25,648 nt of DNA from Thiocapsa sp. UBA6158 (GCF_002423035.1 NZ_DIUM01000023.1:1-25648); one strand, 5' to 3'; numbered from the stretch's first letter, positions 1 to 8,423 are shown. A program made the numbers and translations. The notes: generated by a model from the letters alone, not told the origin.

Positions 1-7
1 GGGCGTC

Positions 8-27
8 AACTGCTCTTTTTAGGGTTA
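8..27 (+). repeat. Left copy of a 20-nt repeat found inverted at the other end of the window
   Basis: The sequence AACTGCTCTTTTTAGGGTTA starts 8 bases from the left end. Its reverse complement, with one mismatch (19 of 20), lies at 25622-25641, 7 bases from the right end. I see no third copy in the window. It lies downstream of tatD on that gene's strand. It could be the edge of a larger dispersed repeat that limits this contig, or a short intergenic repeat. No transposase accompanies it. Confidence 0.6.
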
Positions 28-119
28 TCTGCCCTGCGGCGAGAAACGGCCCGAGCAGCTAAAGCCCGAGCAGACGAAGAAGGCCTCGAACGGCAAATCA
101 GAGTCTTGAGAGGGATGCC
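28..119. other. Short tail downstream of tatD
   Basis: This non-coding tail follows the tatD stop. It contains a 10-nt direct repeat, GCCCGAGCAG, at 49-58 and 64-73 (15-nt period). I see no hairpin followed by a T-run that would serve as an intrinsic terminator for the tatD transcript. Confidence 0.4.
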
Positions 120-893
120 TCAGGCAATGGCGAACAGTCGGAAGTAATTCGCGCGCGTGACCGCAGCAATCTCCGCCGGATCCATCCCGCGCAGCTCGGC
201 GATACGGCTCGCGACATGGGCAACCATCTTGGGCTCGTTGGGTTTGCCGCGATGGGGCATGGGTGCAAGGTAGGGAGAATCGGTCTCGATAAGCAGGCGA
301 TCGAGCGGGACGCGACGCGCCACCTCGCGCAGCTCCTCGGCGTTTTTGAATGTGACGATCCCGGAAAAGGAGACATAAAAACCCAGATCCATGCCGGCCT
401 TCGCCATCTCCCAATTCTCGGTGAAGCAGTGCAGCACCCCGCCGACGGCATCGGCACCCTCTTCGCGCAAGATCTCGATCGTATCCTCGCGTGCATCGCG
501 CGTGTGGATAATCAGCGGCTTGCCGCAGGCGCGTGCCGCCGCAATATGGACGCGGAAACGCTCGCGCTGCCGGAGCGGATCAAGATCGCGGTGGAAATAG
601 TCCAGTCCGGTCTCCCCGATCGCAACGTTTCGTGGATCCGCAGCCAGAGACACCAGGGTCTCTACGGTCGGCTCCTCGCCGTGCTCCTGGTTCGGATGCA
701 CGCCGACCGAGACGGCGACCTGCTCGAAGGGATCGACCAGGCGTCGCATGTCCGGATAGTGTTCCAGATCGATCGAGACGCAGAGCATGTGCGTGACGCC
801 CGCATCGGCGGTCGCCTGCATGAGCCCGGTGAAGTCGCCCTCGTAGCGGCGAAGATCCACCCGATCGAGGTGACAATGGGAATCGACGAGCAT
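120..893 (-). CDS. tatD: TatD/YcfH-family metal-dependent hydrolase (putative DNase)
   Basis: This 257-aa protein is a TIM-barrel metallohydrolase of the TatD family, whose members act as 3'-5' exonucleases or metal-dependent hydrolases in the cytoplasm. The metal-site residues are visible: HCH at 6-8, E94 in GETGLDYF, H130 in IIHTRDA, H155 in LHCFT and D205 in ETDSPYL. The length matches the family (about 255-265 aa). The ATG is preceded by a good Shine-Dalgarno, TAGGAG. It is the last gene of the operon, 22 bp after pilZ; the tmk-holB-pilZ-tatD order is known from Pseudomonas. Because the close paralogue YcfH occurs in exactly this context in enterobacteria, YcfH-type is the better sub-family guess. 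The exact substrate cannot be read from sequence. Confidence 0.93.
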   Translation of the reverse strand: MLVDSHCHLDRVDLRRYEGDFTGLMQATADAGVTHMLCVSIDLEHYPDMRRLVDPFEQVAVSVGVHPNQEHGEEPTVETLVSLAADPRNVAIGETGLDYFHRDLDPLRQRERFRVHIAAARACGKPLIIHTRDAREDTIEILREEGADAVGGVLHCFTENWEMAKAGMDLGFYVSFSGIVTFKNAEELREVARRVPLDRLLIETDSPYLAPMPHRGKPNEPKMVAHVASRIAELRGMDPAEIAAVTRANYFRLFAIA

Positions 894-915
894 TCACTCT
901 CCTACAGGGTTTGAC

Positions 916-1287
916 CTACATGGTGTGTGTCGGGCGATCCGAGTTGAGCGAGCCGACGAGATAGTCCTCGATCTTGCGGCGTGCCATACCCTTGTCCTGG
1001 TCGCTGAACTGCACGCCGACCCCGATCGCACGACTGCCCTCGGCACCCGGCGGGGTGACCCAGATCACCTTTCCCGCAACCGGGATGCGGTCGGTCTCCT
1101 CCATCAACTGCAGCAGCAGAAAGATCTCGTCGCCGAGCTGGTAGCGTTTCGTCGTCGGGATGAAAAGCCCGCCGTTCTTCACGAAGGGCATGAAGGCAGC
1201 ATAGAGCGCAGCCTTGTCTTTGATCGCGAAGCTGAGGATACGCTGCTGTCCCGCGAGGGACCCGGAGGACGCGCCAGGTATCGCCAT
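916..1287 (-). CDS. pilZ: Type IV pilus assembly protein PilZ
   Basis: This 123-aa single PilZ-domain protein closely resembles the founding Pseudomonas PilZ, including the core KDKAALYAAFMPFVKNGGLF, KVIWVTP, GVGVQF and the conserved tail SDRPTHTM. Founding-type PilZ proteins lack the N-terminal RxxxR and D/NxSxxG residues that bind cyclic di-GMP. Both are absent here: the segment before the barrel has no RxxxR, and NGGLFIP stands where the second motif would be. The family role is to support type IV pilus assembly through the PilB ATPase and a FimX-like partner, in the cytoplasm at the cell pole. The gene starts at ATG 3 bp after the holB stop, so translation is probably coupled. It implies that pilus genes exist elsewhere on the chromosome. 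Confidence 0.93.
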   Translation of the reverse strand: MAIPGASSGSLAGQQRILSFAIKDKAALYAAFMPFVKNGGLFIPTTKRYQLGDEIFLLLQLMEETDRIPVAGKVIWVTPPGAEGSRAIGVGVQFSDQDKGMARRKIEDYLVGSLNSDRPTHTM

Positions 1288-1290
1288 GGG

Positions 1291-2319
1291 TCAAGATCTC
1301 CTGATGGCTTGCCCCGCACCGACGCGGAGCCATTCGATCGACAAGGATTCAAGCACCAGTTGTGGGTTTGCCCTGGTTTCAACCAGGTCACGGGCACGCA
1401 GGACGCGTTGCAGGAGCCGATGCAGGGAGGCCGGCTCCAGGCGCCGAGCGAGCGTGTGCAGGGCTTCGCGTTGATCCGGATTATCGAGCCGGAGCGGATG
1501 CTCGCTCACGGCCAGGCGTACCAGATCGACCAGCCATCCGGCCAACCAGTCCAGGCATAGCCGTGGTCCGAGGCCGTTCCAAGCCGCCGCCTCCAGGAGC
1601 GGGTCGCGCTCGCCGCGCGCGATCGCGAGAAACCCGGCGATCCGCTCGCGCCGCTGTTCGAGCCGCGCGTCATCGAGCTCGTCCAATGCACGCAGCGGTC
1701 CGCCGTGCGCCAAGCAGAGGCGCAATGCGGCGGTCTCCTCCGGGATCCGGCAGGACAGCCACGCCAGCGCATCCGTGCTCGACGGCGTCGGGATGCGGAC
1801 CTGCCCGCAGCGACTGCGGATGGTCGCCGGCAAGCGTCCGGGCTGCTCCGTCACCAGGACGATGAGCGCGGCCCCGGGCGGCTCCTCGAGTGTCTTGAGC
1901 AGTGCGTTCGCCGCCGCGGCATTGAGATGATCCGCAGGATCAACGAGGGTCACCTTCCACGCGGCGCGGCTCGGGGTCAATGCACCCCGCTCCACGAGCG
2001 CGCGAATCGCCGCCACCGGGATCTCTTCGGATTTCGCCTCGGGATCCGGGCCGACACGCAACAGATCCGGATGGCTCTCGGCGGCGATCAGGGCGCAATC
2101 CGCGCAGCGTCCGCAGGCGAGTCCATCCGCCGTCGGCGTGTCGCAGAGCATCGATCGGGCAAGCAGCTCCACGAGATGGCGCTTGCCGATGCCGCGCGGA
2201 CCGCTGAACAAGAGGCCATGGGCGAGCCGCCCGTCTCGGCGCGCCTGATGCAGGCGCATCCAATCATCCGCCAGCCAGGGCAAAGGTGCATCGAATGCGA
2301 GCGGTGTAGGGCCGGTCAC
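1291..2319 (-). CDS. holB: DNA polymerase III delta' subunit
   Basis: This 342-aa clamp-loader subunit belongs to the AAA+ delta' family (E. coli 334 aa). Residues 40-47 read GPRGIGKR, a Walker-A-like loop. Four cysteines of the zinc module are at 59, 69, 72 and 75. LLKTLEEPP at 140-148 and the sensor motif SRC at 169-171 are present; the SRC arginine is the trans-acting residue that serves the neighbouring subunit's ATP site. The protein works with gamma/tau and delta to load the sliding clamp at replication forks. Its ATG overlaps the tmk stop in an ATGA, indicating coupled translation. The tmk-holB pairing is widespread in Proteobacteria. The C-terminal third is leucine-rich and less conserved, as usual. 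Confidence 0.93.
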   Translation of the reverse strand: MTGPTPLAFDAPLPWLADDWMRLHQARRDGRLAHGLLFSGPRGIGKRHLVELLARSMLCDTPTADGLACGRCADCALIAAESHPDLLRVGPDPEAKSEEIPVAAIRALVERGALTPSRAAWKVTLVDPADHLNAAAANALLKTLEEPPGAALIVLVTEQPGRLPATIRSRCGQVRIPTPSSTDALAWLSCRIPEETAALRLCLAHGGPLRALDELDDARLEQRRERIAGFLAIARGERDPLLEAAAWNGLGPRLCLDWLAGWLVDLVRLAVSEHPLRLDNPDQREALHTLARRLEPASLHRLLQRVLRARDLVETRANPQLVLESLSIEWLRVGAGQAIRRS

Positions 2320-3017
2320 ACCGTGGCTCCGGCTCCGAACGCATCGGCGCTCTCGCCCAAACGGGTCTCGACGAGTGCACGCAAGGCTCGTCCTGCCTGC
2401 TCGCCGACGACGCTCAAGGGTGCAGCCGCATCGATCAGACAGAAGCGCTCGGGGCTCGTGTACGCCCGCTCACGATAGACCGCCCGCACGGCATCGAAGA
2501 AGTGCAGGGCCTCCGACTCGATTCGATCGGCGGCCCCGCGACCGCGTGCGCGCGCGAGCCCGAGCTCGGGCTCGAGATCGAAGAGAAGGGTGAGATCCGG
2601 CCGCAAGTCACCCTGAACCAGTGTTTCGAGCACCGCAATGCGCTCCGGATTCAACCCGCGCCCCCCGCCTTGATAGGCATAGGTCGCGTCGGTAAAGCGA
2701 TCGCAAAGGACCCAGGCGCCGGAATCGAGTGCAGGACGGATCGTCTTGGCCAGGTGCTCGGCGCGCGCCGCGAACATGAGGAGCAGCTCGGCCGTGTCGT
2801 CCATCCCGGTGTTGACCGAATCGAGCAGCAGGGCGCGGATCCGCTCGGCGATCGGCGAGCCTCCCGGCTCGCGCGTCGTCACGACCGCGATCCCCAGCGA
2901 GGACAGGAGCGCCGAGAGACGGGCGATGTGCGTGGACTTCCCCGCGCCCTCGATGCCTTCCAGTGTGATGAAGCAGCCTCGCGCCGCTTTCGGATTCATC
3001 GCGATCGAAAGGTTCAT
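2316..3017 (-). CDS. tmk: Thymidylate kinase (dTMP kinase)
   Basis: This 233-aa kinase phosphorylates dTMP to dTDP in the cytoplasm, an essential step in dTTP supply. The P-loop EGIEGAGKST spans residues 20-29, the DR(Y/F) motif is DRFTDATYAYQGGGRG, and the acidic TREPGGSP segment follows strand 2. Length is slightly above the family's 205-215 aa, with about 12 extra residues at the N-terminus and a C-terminal tail (about 20 residues) ending in FGAGATV. The ATG at 3017 overlaps the mltG stop as ATGA, which favours this start; a second in-frame ATG six codons later is also possible. It sits between mltG and holB in the usual gammaproteobacterial order. Confidence 0.95.
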   Translation of the reverse strand: MNLSIAMNPKAARGCFITLEGIEGAGKSTHIARLSALLSSLGIAVVTTREPGGSPIAERIRALLLDSVNTGMDDTAELLLMFAARAEHLAKTIRPALDSGAWVLCDRFTDATYAYQGGGRGLNPERIAVLETLVQGDLRPDLTLLFDLEPELGLARARGRGAADRIESEALHFFDAVRAVYRERAYTSPERFCLIDAAAPLSVVGEQAGRALRALVETRLGESADAFGAGATV

Positions 3018-4015
3018 GGCTCACCCAGGATATAGCGGCGAACGGCTTGGTTGTGCGCATCGAGCGTGGCGGAGAAGACATGCGTGCCGTCGCCGCGCGA
3101 GACGAAATAGAGGCTATCCCCGTCGGCGGGGTTGAGGACCGCATGGATGGCGGCACGCCCGGGCAAGGCGATGGGCGTCGGCGGCAGGCCGTCGATGACA
3201 TAGGTGTTGTAGGCGGTCGCCTCGCGCAGATCGGCACGTCGGATGCGACCCTCGTAACGATCGCCCATGCCGTAGATCACGGTCGGATCGGTTTGCAGGC
3301 GCATGCCTTTGCGCAAGCGGCGCACGAAGACGCCCGCGATCTCCGGCCGCTCGTGTGCCGCGCCCGTCTCCTTCTCGACGACCGAGGCGAGGATCAGTGC
3401 CTCGTAGGGGCTGTCGATCGGCAGACCCTCGCGCCGCCCCGCCCATTCTTCGGCCAGGACCTGCTCCATGCGCTGGAAGGCACGTTGCAGGACCGACAGG
3501 CGCGGCGTGTCGCGCGGGAAGCGGTAGGTGTCCGGAAAAAGACGCCCTTCCGGGTGCTCGCCGGGTCGACCGAGCTTGGCCATCAGATCCTCGTCGGACA
3601 GATCCGCCAGCTCGCCGCTGAAGCGATCCTGGGCCTCGATCGCCGCGACGGCCTGCCGAAAGGTCCAACCCTCCACCAGGGTGACGGGGTGCTGCACGAC
3701 TTGCCCCGAGGTGATCCGCGCCAAGACATCGGCCGGGGTCATCCCGGCGGTCAGCTCGAACTCGCCGGCCTTGATCCGGGCCTGATCACCTTGCCGATAG
3801 GCCAAGGCAATGAAGTAATAAGGGTGTTTCAGAATGCCTTCGTCGGTCATCCGACGCGCCAATCCACGCAGCGAGGTCCCGCGCGGGATATCGAGGATGG
3901 TGCTCTCCTCGGGCAAGGGCACCGGCGTCTTGACGAAGGCGCCGTAGTCGAGCCCGAGACCGGCGCCGAGCGCACCTGCGGCGAGCATCAAAACAAGTAA
4001 GACGCGTGCAATCAT
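3014..4015 (-). CDS. mltG: Endolytic murein transglycosylase MltG (YceG-like)
   Basis: This inner-membrane enzyme cleaves nascent peptidoglycan strands and is thought to set glycan chain length. An N-terminal membrane helix covers roughly the first 25 residues (MIARVLLVLMLAAGALGAG). A LysM-like part follows, then the catalytic YceG core: ILASVVEKE, whose first glutamate is the catalytic residue in E. coli, then MRLQTDPTVIYGMG, ATAYNTY and the GLPPTPIALPG loop. I chose the ATG at 4015 because it overlaps the pabC stop as ATGA and aligns with the E. coli start (MKKVLL). An in-frame ATG at 4027 would add four residues. Length is 333 aa, typical. The pabC-mltG-tmk-holB order matches E. coli. Confidence 0.93.
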   Translation of the reverse strand: MIARVLLVLMLAAGALGAGLGLDYGAFVKTPVPLPEESTILDIPRGTSLRGLARRMTDEGILKHPYYFIALAYRQGDQARIKAGEFELTAGMTPADVLARITSGQVVQHPVTLVEGWTFRQAVAAIEAQDRFSGELADLSDEDLMAKLGRPGEHPEGRLFPDTYRFPRDTPRLSVLQRAFQRMEQVLAEEWAGRREGLPIDSPYEALILASVVEKETGAAHERPEIAGVFVRRLRKGMRLQTDPTVIYGMGDRYEGRIRRADLREATAYNTYVIDGLPPTPIALPGRAAIHAVLNPADGDSLYFVSRGDGTHVFSATLDAHNQAVRRYILGEP

Positions 4016-4920
4016 GGATCCGGCCATTCCGGTGTATGCGCCGTTCGACGGACGGCGCTCAAGAGATCAAGCGGCAGACGGTCGGGGTCGAGCCCCCGAT
4101 CTGCCAGACGAGAAATCGGCCAGACGCCGATCCGCGCGTTCGTGAGGAAGAGTCCGACCGCACCATCGATCATCCTTCGCGTGACCGCCCTCTCGACACA
4201 GGCGATTCCGGCCCGCGCGGCTGCTTCGATTGCGACCGCACGCACCGTTCCGGCAAGGCCGCTGCGCGTCACCGACGGGGTGACGAGCGCGCCACCGTCC
4301 CAGAGAAATAGATTCGTCATCGTCCCGCCCACGACGCAACCGGCATCGTCGCACATCAGACCCTCGGCGATCTCCGGGTCATCCCATTCGCGCCGGGCAA
4401 GCACCGCGTCCAAGCGGTTGAGATGTTTGATCCCGGCCAGATGCGGATTCACGGATGCAGGGGTTTCGCAAAAACGAATTGCCACACCGCCGTCGACATA
4501 CGGGTCGGCACTCGCGCACGAGGCATAGGACAGCAGGATACGCCGGGGGTGCGGAGAGACGGGAGGCCGGTAACCGCGACCACCGACACCACGGGTGAGG
4601 ATCAGCTTCAAAAGGCCATGATCGAGCTCGGTGCCGATCCGGATTGCCTCGTGACGCAAGATCGCTGGAGACGGCCTCGGGAGCCCCAGCCGATCGGCGC
4701 CGAGCGCGAGACGCGCCATGTGGCGGTCCCACAGACAGGGCATGCCGTCGCGGATCAGAATGGTCTCGAACAGGCCGTCGCCGTAGTGCAGTCCGCGATC
4801 CCCGACGGGGATCCCGTCATGCTCGCGCCCATCCACCAGGACACGCCGAAATCCCGCCCCCGAGACGCCTCCGTCATCCGAAGGATCGGAGATCGGAGAC
4901 GAAGGCGACAAGCCGACCAA
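4012..4920 (-). CDS. pabC: Aminodeoxychorismate lyase
   Basis: This fold-type IV PLP enzyme converts 4-amino-4-deoxychorismate to p-aminobenzoate and pyruvate, for folate. Visible motifs are DRGLHYGDGLFETI near residues 41-54, GIKHLNRLDAVLARREW containing the PLP lysine, and the PLP phosphate-binding GGTMTNLFLW. The start is uncertain. The open frame begins at a TTG (4920), and the first 24 residues are low-complexity and serine/glycine-rich, unlike the family, whose members begin close to the VLVDG strand. There is no in-frame ATG before the core. Another TTG lies at 4911. The gene follows fabF by 30 bp and overlaps mltG by 4 nt. D-amino-acid or branched-chain aminotransferases share the fold, but position between fabF and mltG makes PabC the best call. 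Confidence 0.88.
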   Translation of the reverse strand: MVGLSPSSPISDPSDDGGVSGAGFRRVLVDGREHDGIPVGDRGLHYGDGLFETILIRDGMPCLWDRHMARLALGADRLGLPRPSPAILRHEAIRIGTELDHGLLKLILTRGVGGRGYRPPVSPHPRRILLSYASCASADPYVDGGVAIRFCETPASVNPHLAGIKHLNRLDAVLARREWDDPEIAEGLMCDDAGCVVGGTMTNLFLWDGGALVTPSVTRSGLAGTVRAVAIEAAARAGIACVERAVTRRMIDGAVGLFLTNARIGVWPISRLADRGLDPDRLPLDLLSAVRRTAHTPEWPDP

Positions 4921-4950
4921 GCGACGTCGATCCCGTCCCCGAAGGCAACC

Positions 4951-6189
4951 CTAAAGCCGACGAAAGGCCAGGGTGCCGTTGGTGCCGCCGAATCCGAACG
5001 AGTTGGTCAAGGCGACATCGATGCGCATCTCTCGAGCGGTATTGGGGACATAATCGAGGTCGCAGTCGGGATCAGGCGTCTCGTAGTTGATGGTCGGCGG
5101 TGCGGTCTGATCGCGCAGGGCGAGGATGGTGAAGATCGCCTCGGCGCCCCCGGCAGCACCCAACATGTGTCCGGTCATGGATTTGGTCGAGCTCACCGGG
5201 ATCTCGTAGGCACGCTGACCGAACGCACGTTTGATGGCCATGGTCTCGGCCACATCGCCGGCGGGCGTCGAGGTGCCGTGCGCGTTGATGTAGTGCACCT
5301 GCTCCTTGTCGAGACCGGCATCCGCGAGTGCAAGCAGCATGCAGTCGCAGGCACCTTCGCCGTTCTCCGACGGCGCGGTCATGTGATAGGCATCGGAGTT
5401 CATCCCGACACCGACCAGCTCGGCATAGATGGTCGCACCGCGGGCCTTGGCGCGCTCGTACTCCTCGAGCACCACGACGCCTGCACCGTCGCTGAGGACG
5501 AAGCCGTCGCGATCGCGATCAAAGGGGCGACTCGCCGACTCGGGTGCATCGTTGCGGGTGGAGAGCGCACGGGCCGCGGCAAAGCCGCCGAGGCCGACCG
5601 GCGAGGTCGCCATCTCGGCGCCGCCCGCAATCATGACGTCCACATAGCCGTGGCGGATCATGATCGCCGCCTCGCCGATGTTGTGGGTCGCCGTGCTGCA
5701 GGCGGAGACAATGGAGTAGTTCGGACCCTTCAGCCCGAACTTGATCGAGAGATTGCCGGCGACCATATTAATGATGTTGGCCGGCACGAAGAAGGGCGAA
5801 ATGCGACGCGGCCCCTTGGTCCGGTAGGCCTCGTAGTTGTTCTCGATGCCCGTGATCCCGCCGATCCCCGACCCGATCGCCACGCCGATGCGGCGACAGT
5901 TGGAGTCATCGATCTGCAGCCCGGCGTCGGCGATGGCCTGACAGCCCGCAGCCATGCCGTAGTGGATAAATTTATCCATTTTTTTGGCTTCCTTTTCAGC
6001 GATGTAATCGCTGATCTCGAAGCCATAGATCGGGCCGCCGAAGCGGGTGCTGAATGGCTCGATATCGAAATGGGTGATGGGTTTGATCCCGCTTTTGCCG
6101 GCGAGGATGTTGTCCCAGGAGGACTTGACGTCCAAACCGACCGGCGCCACGAGGCCCAAACCGGTGACCACGACCCTTCTGCCTGACAT
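4951..6189 (-). CDS. fabF: Beta-ketoacyl-ACP synthase II
   Basis: This 412-aa condensing enzyme elongates acyl-ACP with malonyl-ACP. The Cys-His-His triad is intact: C164 in SACSTA, H304 in NAHGTST and H341 in STKSMTGHMLGAAG, with K336. The C-terminal NSFGFGGTN loop is present. Length matches E. coli FabF (413 aa). The ATG is preceded by an AAAGGGG ribosome-binding site. It lies directly after acpP, as in E. coli, with a 115-bp gap that may allow the very abundant acpP message to be separated from fabF. FabB is less likely because of the acpP-fabF-pabC context and sequence features. Confidence 0.96.
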   Translation of the reverse strand: MSGRRVVVTGLGLVAPVGLDVKSSWDNILAGKSGIKPITHFDIEPFSTRFGGPIYGFEISDYIAEKEAKKMDKFIHYGMAAGCQAIADAGLQIDDSNCRRIGVAIGSGIGGITGIENNYEAYRTKGPRRISPFFVPANIINMVAGNLSIKFGLKGPNYSIVSACSTATHNIGEAAIMIRHGYVDVMIAGGAEMATSPVGLGGFAAARALSTRNDAPESASRPFDRDRDGFVLSDGAGVVVLEEYERAKARGATIYAELVGVGMNSDAYHMTAPSENGEGACDCMLLALADAGLDKEQVHYINAHGTSTPAGDVAETMAIKRAFGQRAYEIPVSSTKSMTGHMLGAAGGAEAIFTILALRDQTAPPTINYETPDPDCDLDYVPNTAREMRIDVALTNSFGFGGTNGTLAFRRL

Positions 6190-6277
6190 TGCCTACCCCT
6201 TTCGTTCGAAACGCGATATTCGACGCTCGCCGCCGCACCGGCATCCTGCTGCGGCCGACGGCCTTCGAGCCTCGGAG

Positions 6278-6293
6278 CACCCGACCCGGGTGC
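6278..6293. other. Small hairpin between acpP and fabF
   Basis: GCACCC and GGGTGC are separated by five bases, 12 bp after the acpP stop on its strand. There is no T-run behind it, so it is not a standard intrinsic terminator. It may pause or stabilise the 3' end of a short acpP transcript. This is weak evidence. Confidence 0.25.
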
Positions 6294-6304
6294 CGGACAC
6301 CTGC

Positions 6305-6541
6305 CTAGGCTTGGTGTTGATTGATGTAGTTGATGGCCTGTTGGACGGTGGTGATCTTCTCCGCGTCCTCGTCCGGGATCTCGGTTTCGAACTCTTCTTC
6401 GAGGGCCATGACCAACTCAACCGTGTCGAGTGAGTCCGCGCCCAGATCGTCGACGAAAGACGCCTCCGAGGTCACTTCCTCTTCCTTGACGCCGAGTTGT
6501 TCGACAACGATTTTGCGGACTCGATCTTCAACGCTGCTCAT
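6305..6541 (-). CDS. acpP: Acyl carrier protein
   Basis: This 78-aa acidic four-helix protein carries growing acyl chains on a phosphopantetheine arm. The attachment serine is S37 in GADSLDTVELVM, and the acidic helix II that docks to fatty-acid enzymes is complete. Length equals E. coli AcpP (78 aa). The ATG has a strong Shine-Dalgarno, GGAGGA, about 10 nt upstream, fitting one of the most abundant cell proteins. It sits between fabG and fabF, with non-coding gaps of 153 bp upstream and 115 bp downstream, so it may also be expressed from its own promoter. Confidence 0.98.
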   Translation of the reverse strand: MSSVEDRVRKIVVEQLGVKEEEVTSEASFVDDLGADSLDTVELVMALEEEFETEIPDEDAEKITTVQQAINYINQHQA

Positions 6542-6694
6542 GGTACTGATTCCTCCGGATGAATAAAGGTGGCCCTCGCTGGACCAGGCGGTATTCTAGT
6601 GACAATCGACGGCCGATGAAAGTCGCATCAGCCCTCGGCAAAAAGCACAAGGACCTGATTTAGTTGATCTTAATCATATCGACGATGATGCCTT
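6542..6694 (-). promoter_or_regulatory. Leader region of acpP, likely internal promoter
   Basis: This 153-bp gap is the widest within the fab block and is clearly more AT-rich than its surroundings. On the minus strand a -10-like TAGAAT lies at 6598-6593, about 50 nt ahead of the acpP start, but no convincing -35 precedes it at 16-18 nt. The ribosome-binding site GGAGGA is at its 3' end. A separate acpP promoter is known in E. coli, so the inference is reasonable, but the exact promoter is not established. Confidence 0.35.
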
Positions 6695-7435
6695 TCATGC
6701 CATGTACATGCCGCCGTTCACGTGCAGGGTCTCGCCGGTGATGTAAGCCGCTGCAGGAGAGGCCAAAAAGACCACGGCGCCCGCAATCTCCTCGGGCTGT
6801 CCGAGCCGCCCTAAGGGGATGCCTCCGATCAATGACTGGCGTTGCTGATCGGGCAAGTCGCGCGTCATGTCGGTGTCGATGAACCCGGGTGCAACACAGT
6901 TGACCGTGATCGCGCGTGATCCGACCTCGCGTGCCAACGCCTTGGTGAAGCCCATCATGCCTGCCTTGGCAGCCGCGTAGTTGGTTTGACCGGCGTTGCC
7001 CATGGAGCCGACGACCGAAGCGATATTGATGATCCGGCCTTTACGCGCCTTCGTCATCGCACGCAGACAGGCCTTGGTGACGCGATACAGCGAGCTGAGA
7101 TTGGTCTCGATCACCGAATCCCACTCCTCGTCCTTCATCCTCATCAGGAGGTTGTCGCGTGTAATTCCGGCGTTGTTCACGAGAATCCCCGGCGCACCGA
7201 GGCGCTCGGTGATCTCGGCCATAGCGGCCTCGACCGACGCTTGATCGGCGACGTCGAGCACGATTCCGATGCCCCGGTAACCTGCCTCGTTGAGCGCCTC
7301 CTCGATCGCGCGTGCACCGGCTGCCGTGGTGGCGGTACCGGCAACGGCGGCACCTTGCTCGGCCAATGCCATCGCGATGGACCGACCGATTCCCCTCGAG
7401 GCGCCCGTGACGAGCGCGATTTCATCTCTCAGCAT
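6695..7435 (-). CDS. fabG: 3-oxoacyl-ACP reductase
   Basis: This 246-aa short-chain dehydrogenase reduces 3-oxoacyl-ACP with NADPH. The cofactor loop TGASRGIG spans 10-17, NNAG is at 87-90, N112 is in place, and the catalytic S140, Y153 and K157 (YAAAK) are present. The C-terminal GETLHVNGGMYM is characteristic of FabG. The ATG at 7435 overlaps the fabD end by 14 nt, so the two are translationally coupled. Context fabD-fabG-acpP distinguishes it from the many other SDR proteins. Confidence 0.97.
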   Translation of the reverse strand: MLRDEIALVTGASRGIGRSIAMALAEQGAAVAGTATTAAGARAIEEALNEAGYRGIGIVLDVADQASVEAAMAEITERLGAPGILVNNAGITRDNLLMRMKDEEWDSVIETNLSSLYRVTKACLRAMTKARKGRIINIASVVGSMGNAGQTNYAAAKAGMMGFTKALAREVGSRAITVNCVAPGFIDTDMTRDLPDQQRQSLIGGIPLGRLGQPEEIAGAVVFLASPAAAYITGETLHVNGGMYMA

Positions 7436-8372
7436 TGTGTATCGCCTCCAGTGCCGTCTCGAGTGACTTCGGGTCGAAAACCGGCAGTGTCGTCAGAGTG
7501 TCGTCGATGCGTTTGTTCAGACCGGTCAGCACCTTGCCCGGGCCGCACTCGATCGCGATCCGAATGCCTTCGGCCGCGACGGCGCGCACCGTCTCCACCC
7601 AACGCACCGGGCGATAAAGCTGCCGGATCAGTTGATCGCGCAGCGCGGCGCTGTCGGCTGCGCTCTGCACACTGGCGTTGTGCAGGACCGCGACCTCCGG
7701 GACCCGAATCTCGATCGCGGCCAATCGCTCGGCGAGTCGATCCGCGGCGGGGCGCATCAGGGCACAATGCGAGGGGACACTGACCGGCAGGATCAAGGCT
7801 CGCTTCGCACCGGCACCCTTGGCCGCGCCGATCGCACGGTTCACCGCGGCGGCCTCCCCCGCGATCACCACCTGTCCGGGTGAGTTGAAATTGACGGCCT
7901 CGAGCACGGCGCCTTGCGCCTGCTCGGCGCAGAGTGCGATGACCTCGGCGTCGCCTAGACCCAGCACGGCGGCCATCGCACCCTCTCCGGCCGGAACCGC
8001 CTCCTGCATGAAGCGCGCACGTTCGGCAGCCAAACGCACGCCGTCGGCAAAGCTCAGCGCGCCGGCGGCCACCAAGGCCGAATACTCGCCCAAGCTGTGA
8101 CCGGCCATCATGCTCGCGGGCGGCCCGCCGGCCTGAAGCCAAGCGCGCCAGACCGAAACACCGGCGCTCAGCATGACGGGCTGGGTGTTCCTGGTGAGAT
8201 CGAGATCCTCTTTCGGACCCTCGTGGACCAAACGCCACAGGTCGAAACCCAAGGCGTCCGATGCTTCATCGAAGGTCCTGCGCACATCCGGATAGGACTC
8301 GGCGAGTGTGTCGAGCATCCCGATCGACTGGGAGCCTTGACCGGGGAAAAAAGCGGCAATCATGTGTGTCAT
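7422..8372 (-). CDS. fabD: Malonyl-CoA:ACP transacylase
   Basis: This 316-aa acyltransferase moves malonyl from CoA to AcpP. The N-terminal FFPGQGSQ motif, the nucleophile S93 in AGHSLGEYSAL, the arginine-containing AERARFMQ and the catalytic H202 in SVPSH are all present. Length is slightly above E. coli FabD (309 aa). Two in-frame ATGs lie at the start (8372 and 8363). The first resembles the E. coli N-terminus (MTQ before the FPGQGSQ strand) and was chosen. It follows fabH by 47 bp and overlaps fabG. Confidence 0.96.
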   Translation of the reverse strand: MTHMIAAFFPGQGSQSIGMLDTLAESYPDVRRTFDEASDALGFDLWRLVHEGPKEDLDLTRNTQPVMLSAGVSVWRAWLQAGGPPASMMAGHSLGEYSALVAAGALSFADGVRLAAERARFMQEAVPAGEGAMAAVLGLGDAEVIALCAEQAQGAVLEAVNFNSPGQVVIAGEAAAVNRAIGAAKGAGAKRALILPVSVPSHCALMRPAADRLAERLAAIEIRVPEVAVLHNASVQSAADSAALRDQLIRQLYRPVRWVETVRAVAAEGIRIAIECGPGKVLTGLNKRIDDTLTTLPVFDPKSLETALEAIHNAER

Positions 8373-8392
8373 CCGTATCGACAGGGACCCGG

Positions 8393-8423
8393 CAACAAAC
8401 CAATCAGCAACAAAGCAAATCAG
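8393..8423 (-). repeat. Imperfect tandem duplication spanning the fabH stop codon
   Basis: Two adjacent copies of a 15-16-nt unit occur: 8408-8423 (minus strand CTGATTTGCTTTGTTG) and 8393-8407 (CTGATTGGTTTGTTG). The first copy contains the fabH TGA, so the duplication supplies a second TGA in the intergenic spacer. It accounts for most of the fabH-fabD gap and is T-rich compared with its surroundings. Confidence 0.6.

Noticed and set aside
4423..6186. 587-codon plus-strand open frame
   Set aside because: It lies exactly antisense to fabF and pabC, which have full motifs. Its product is rich in Arg, Gly, Asp and His, as expected for the opposite strand of a GC-rich gene.
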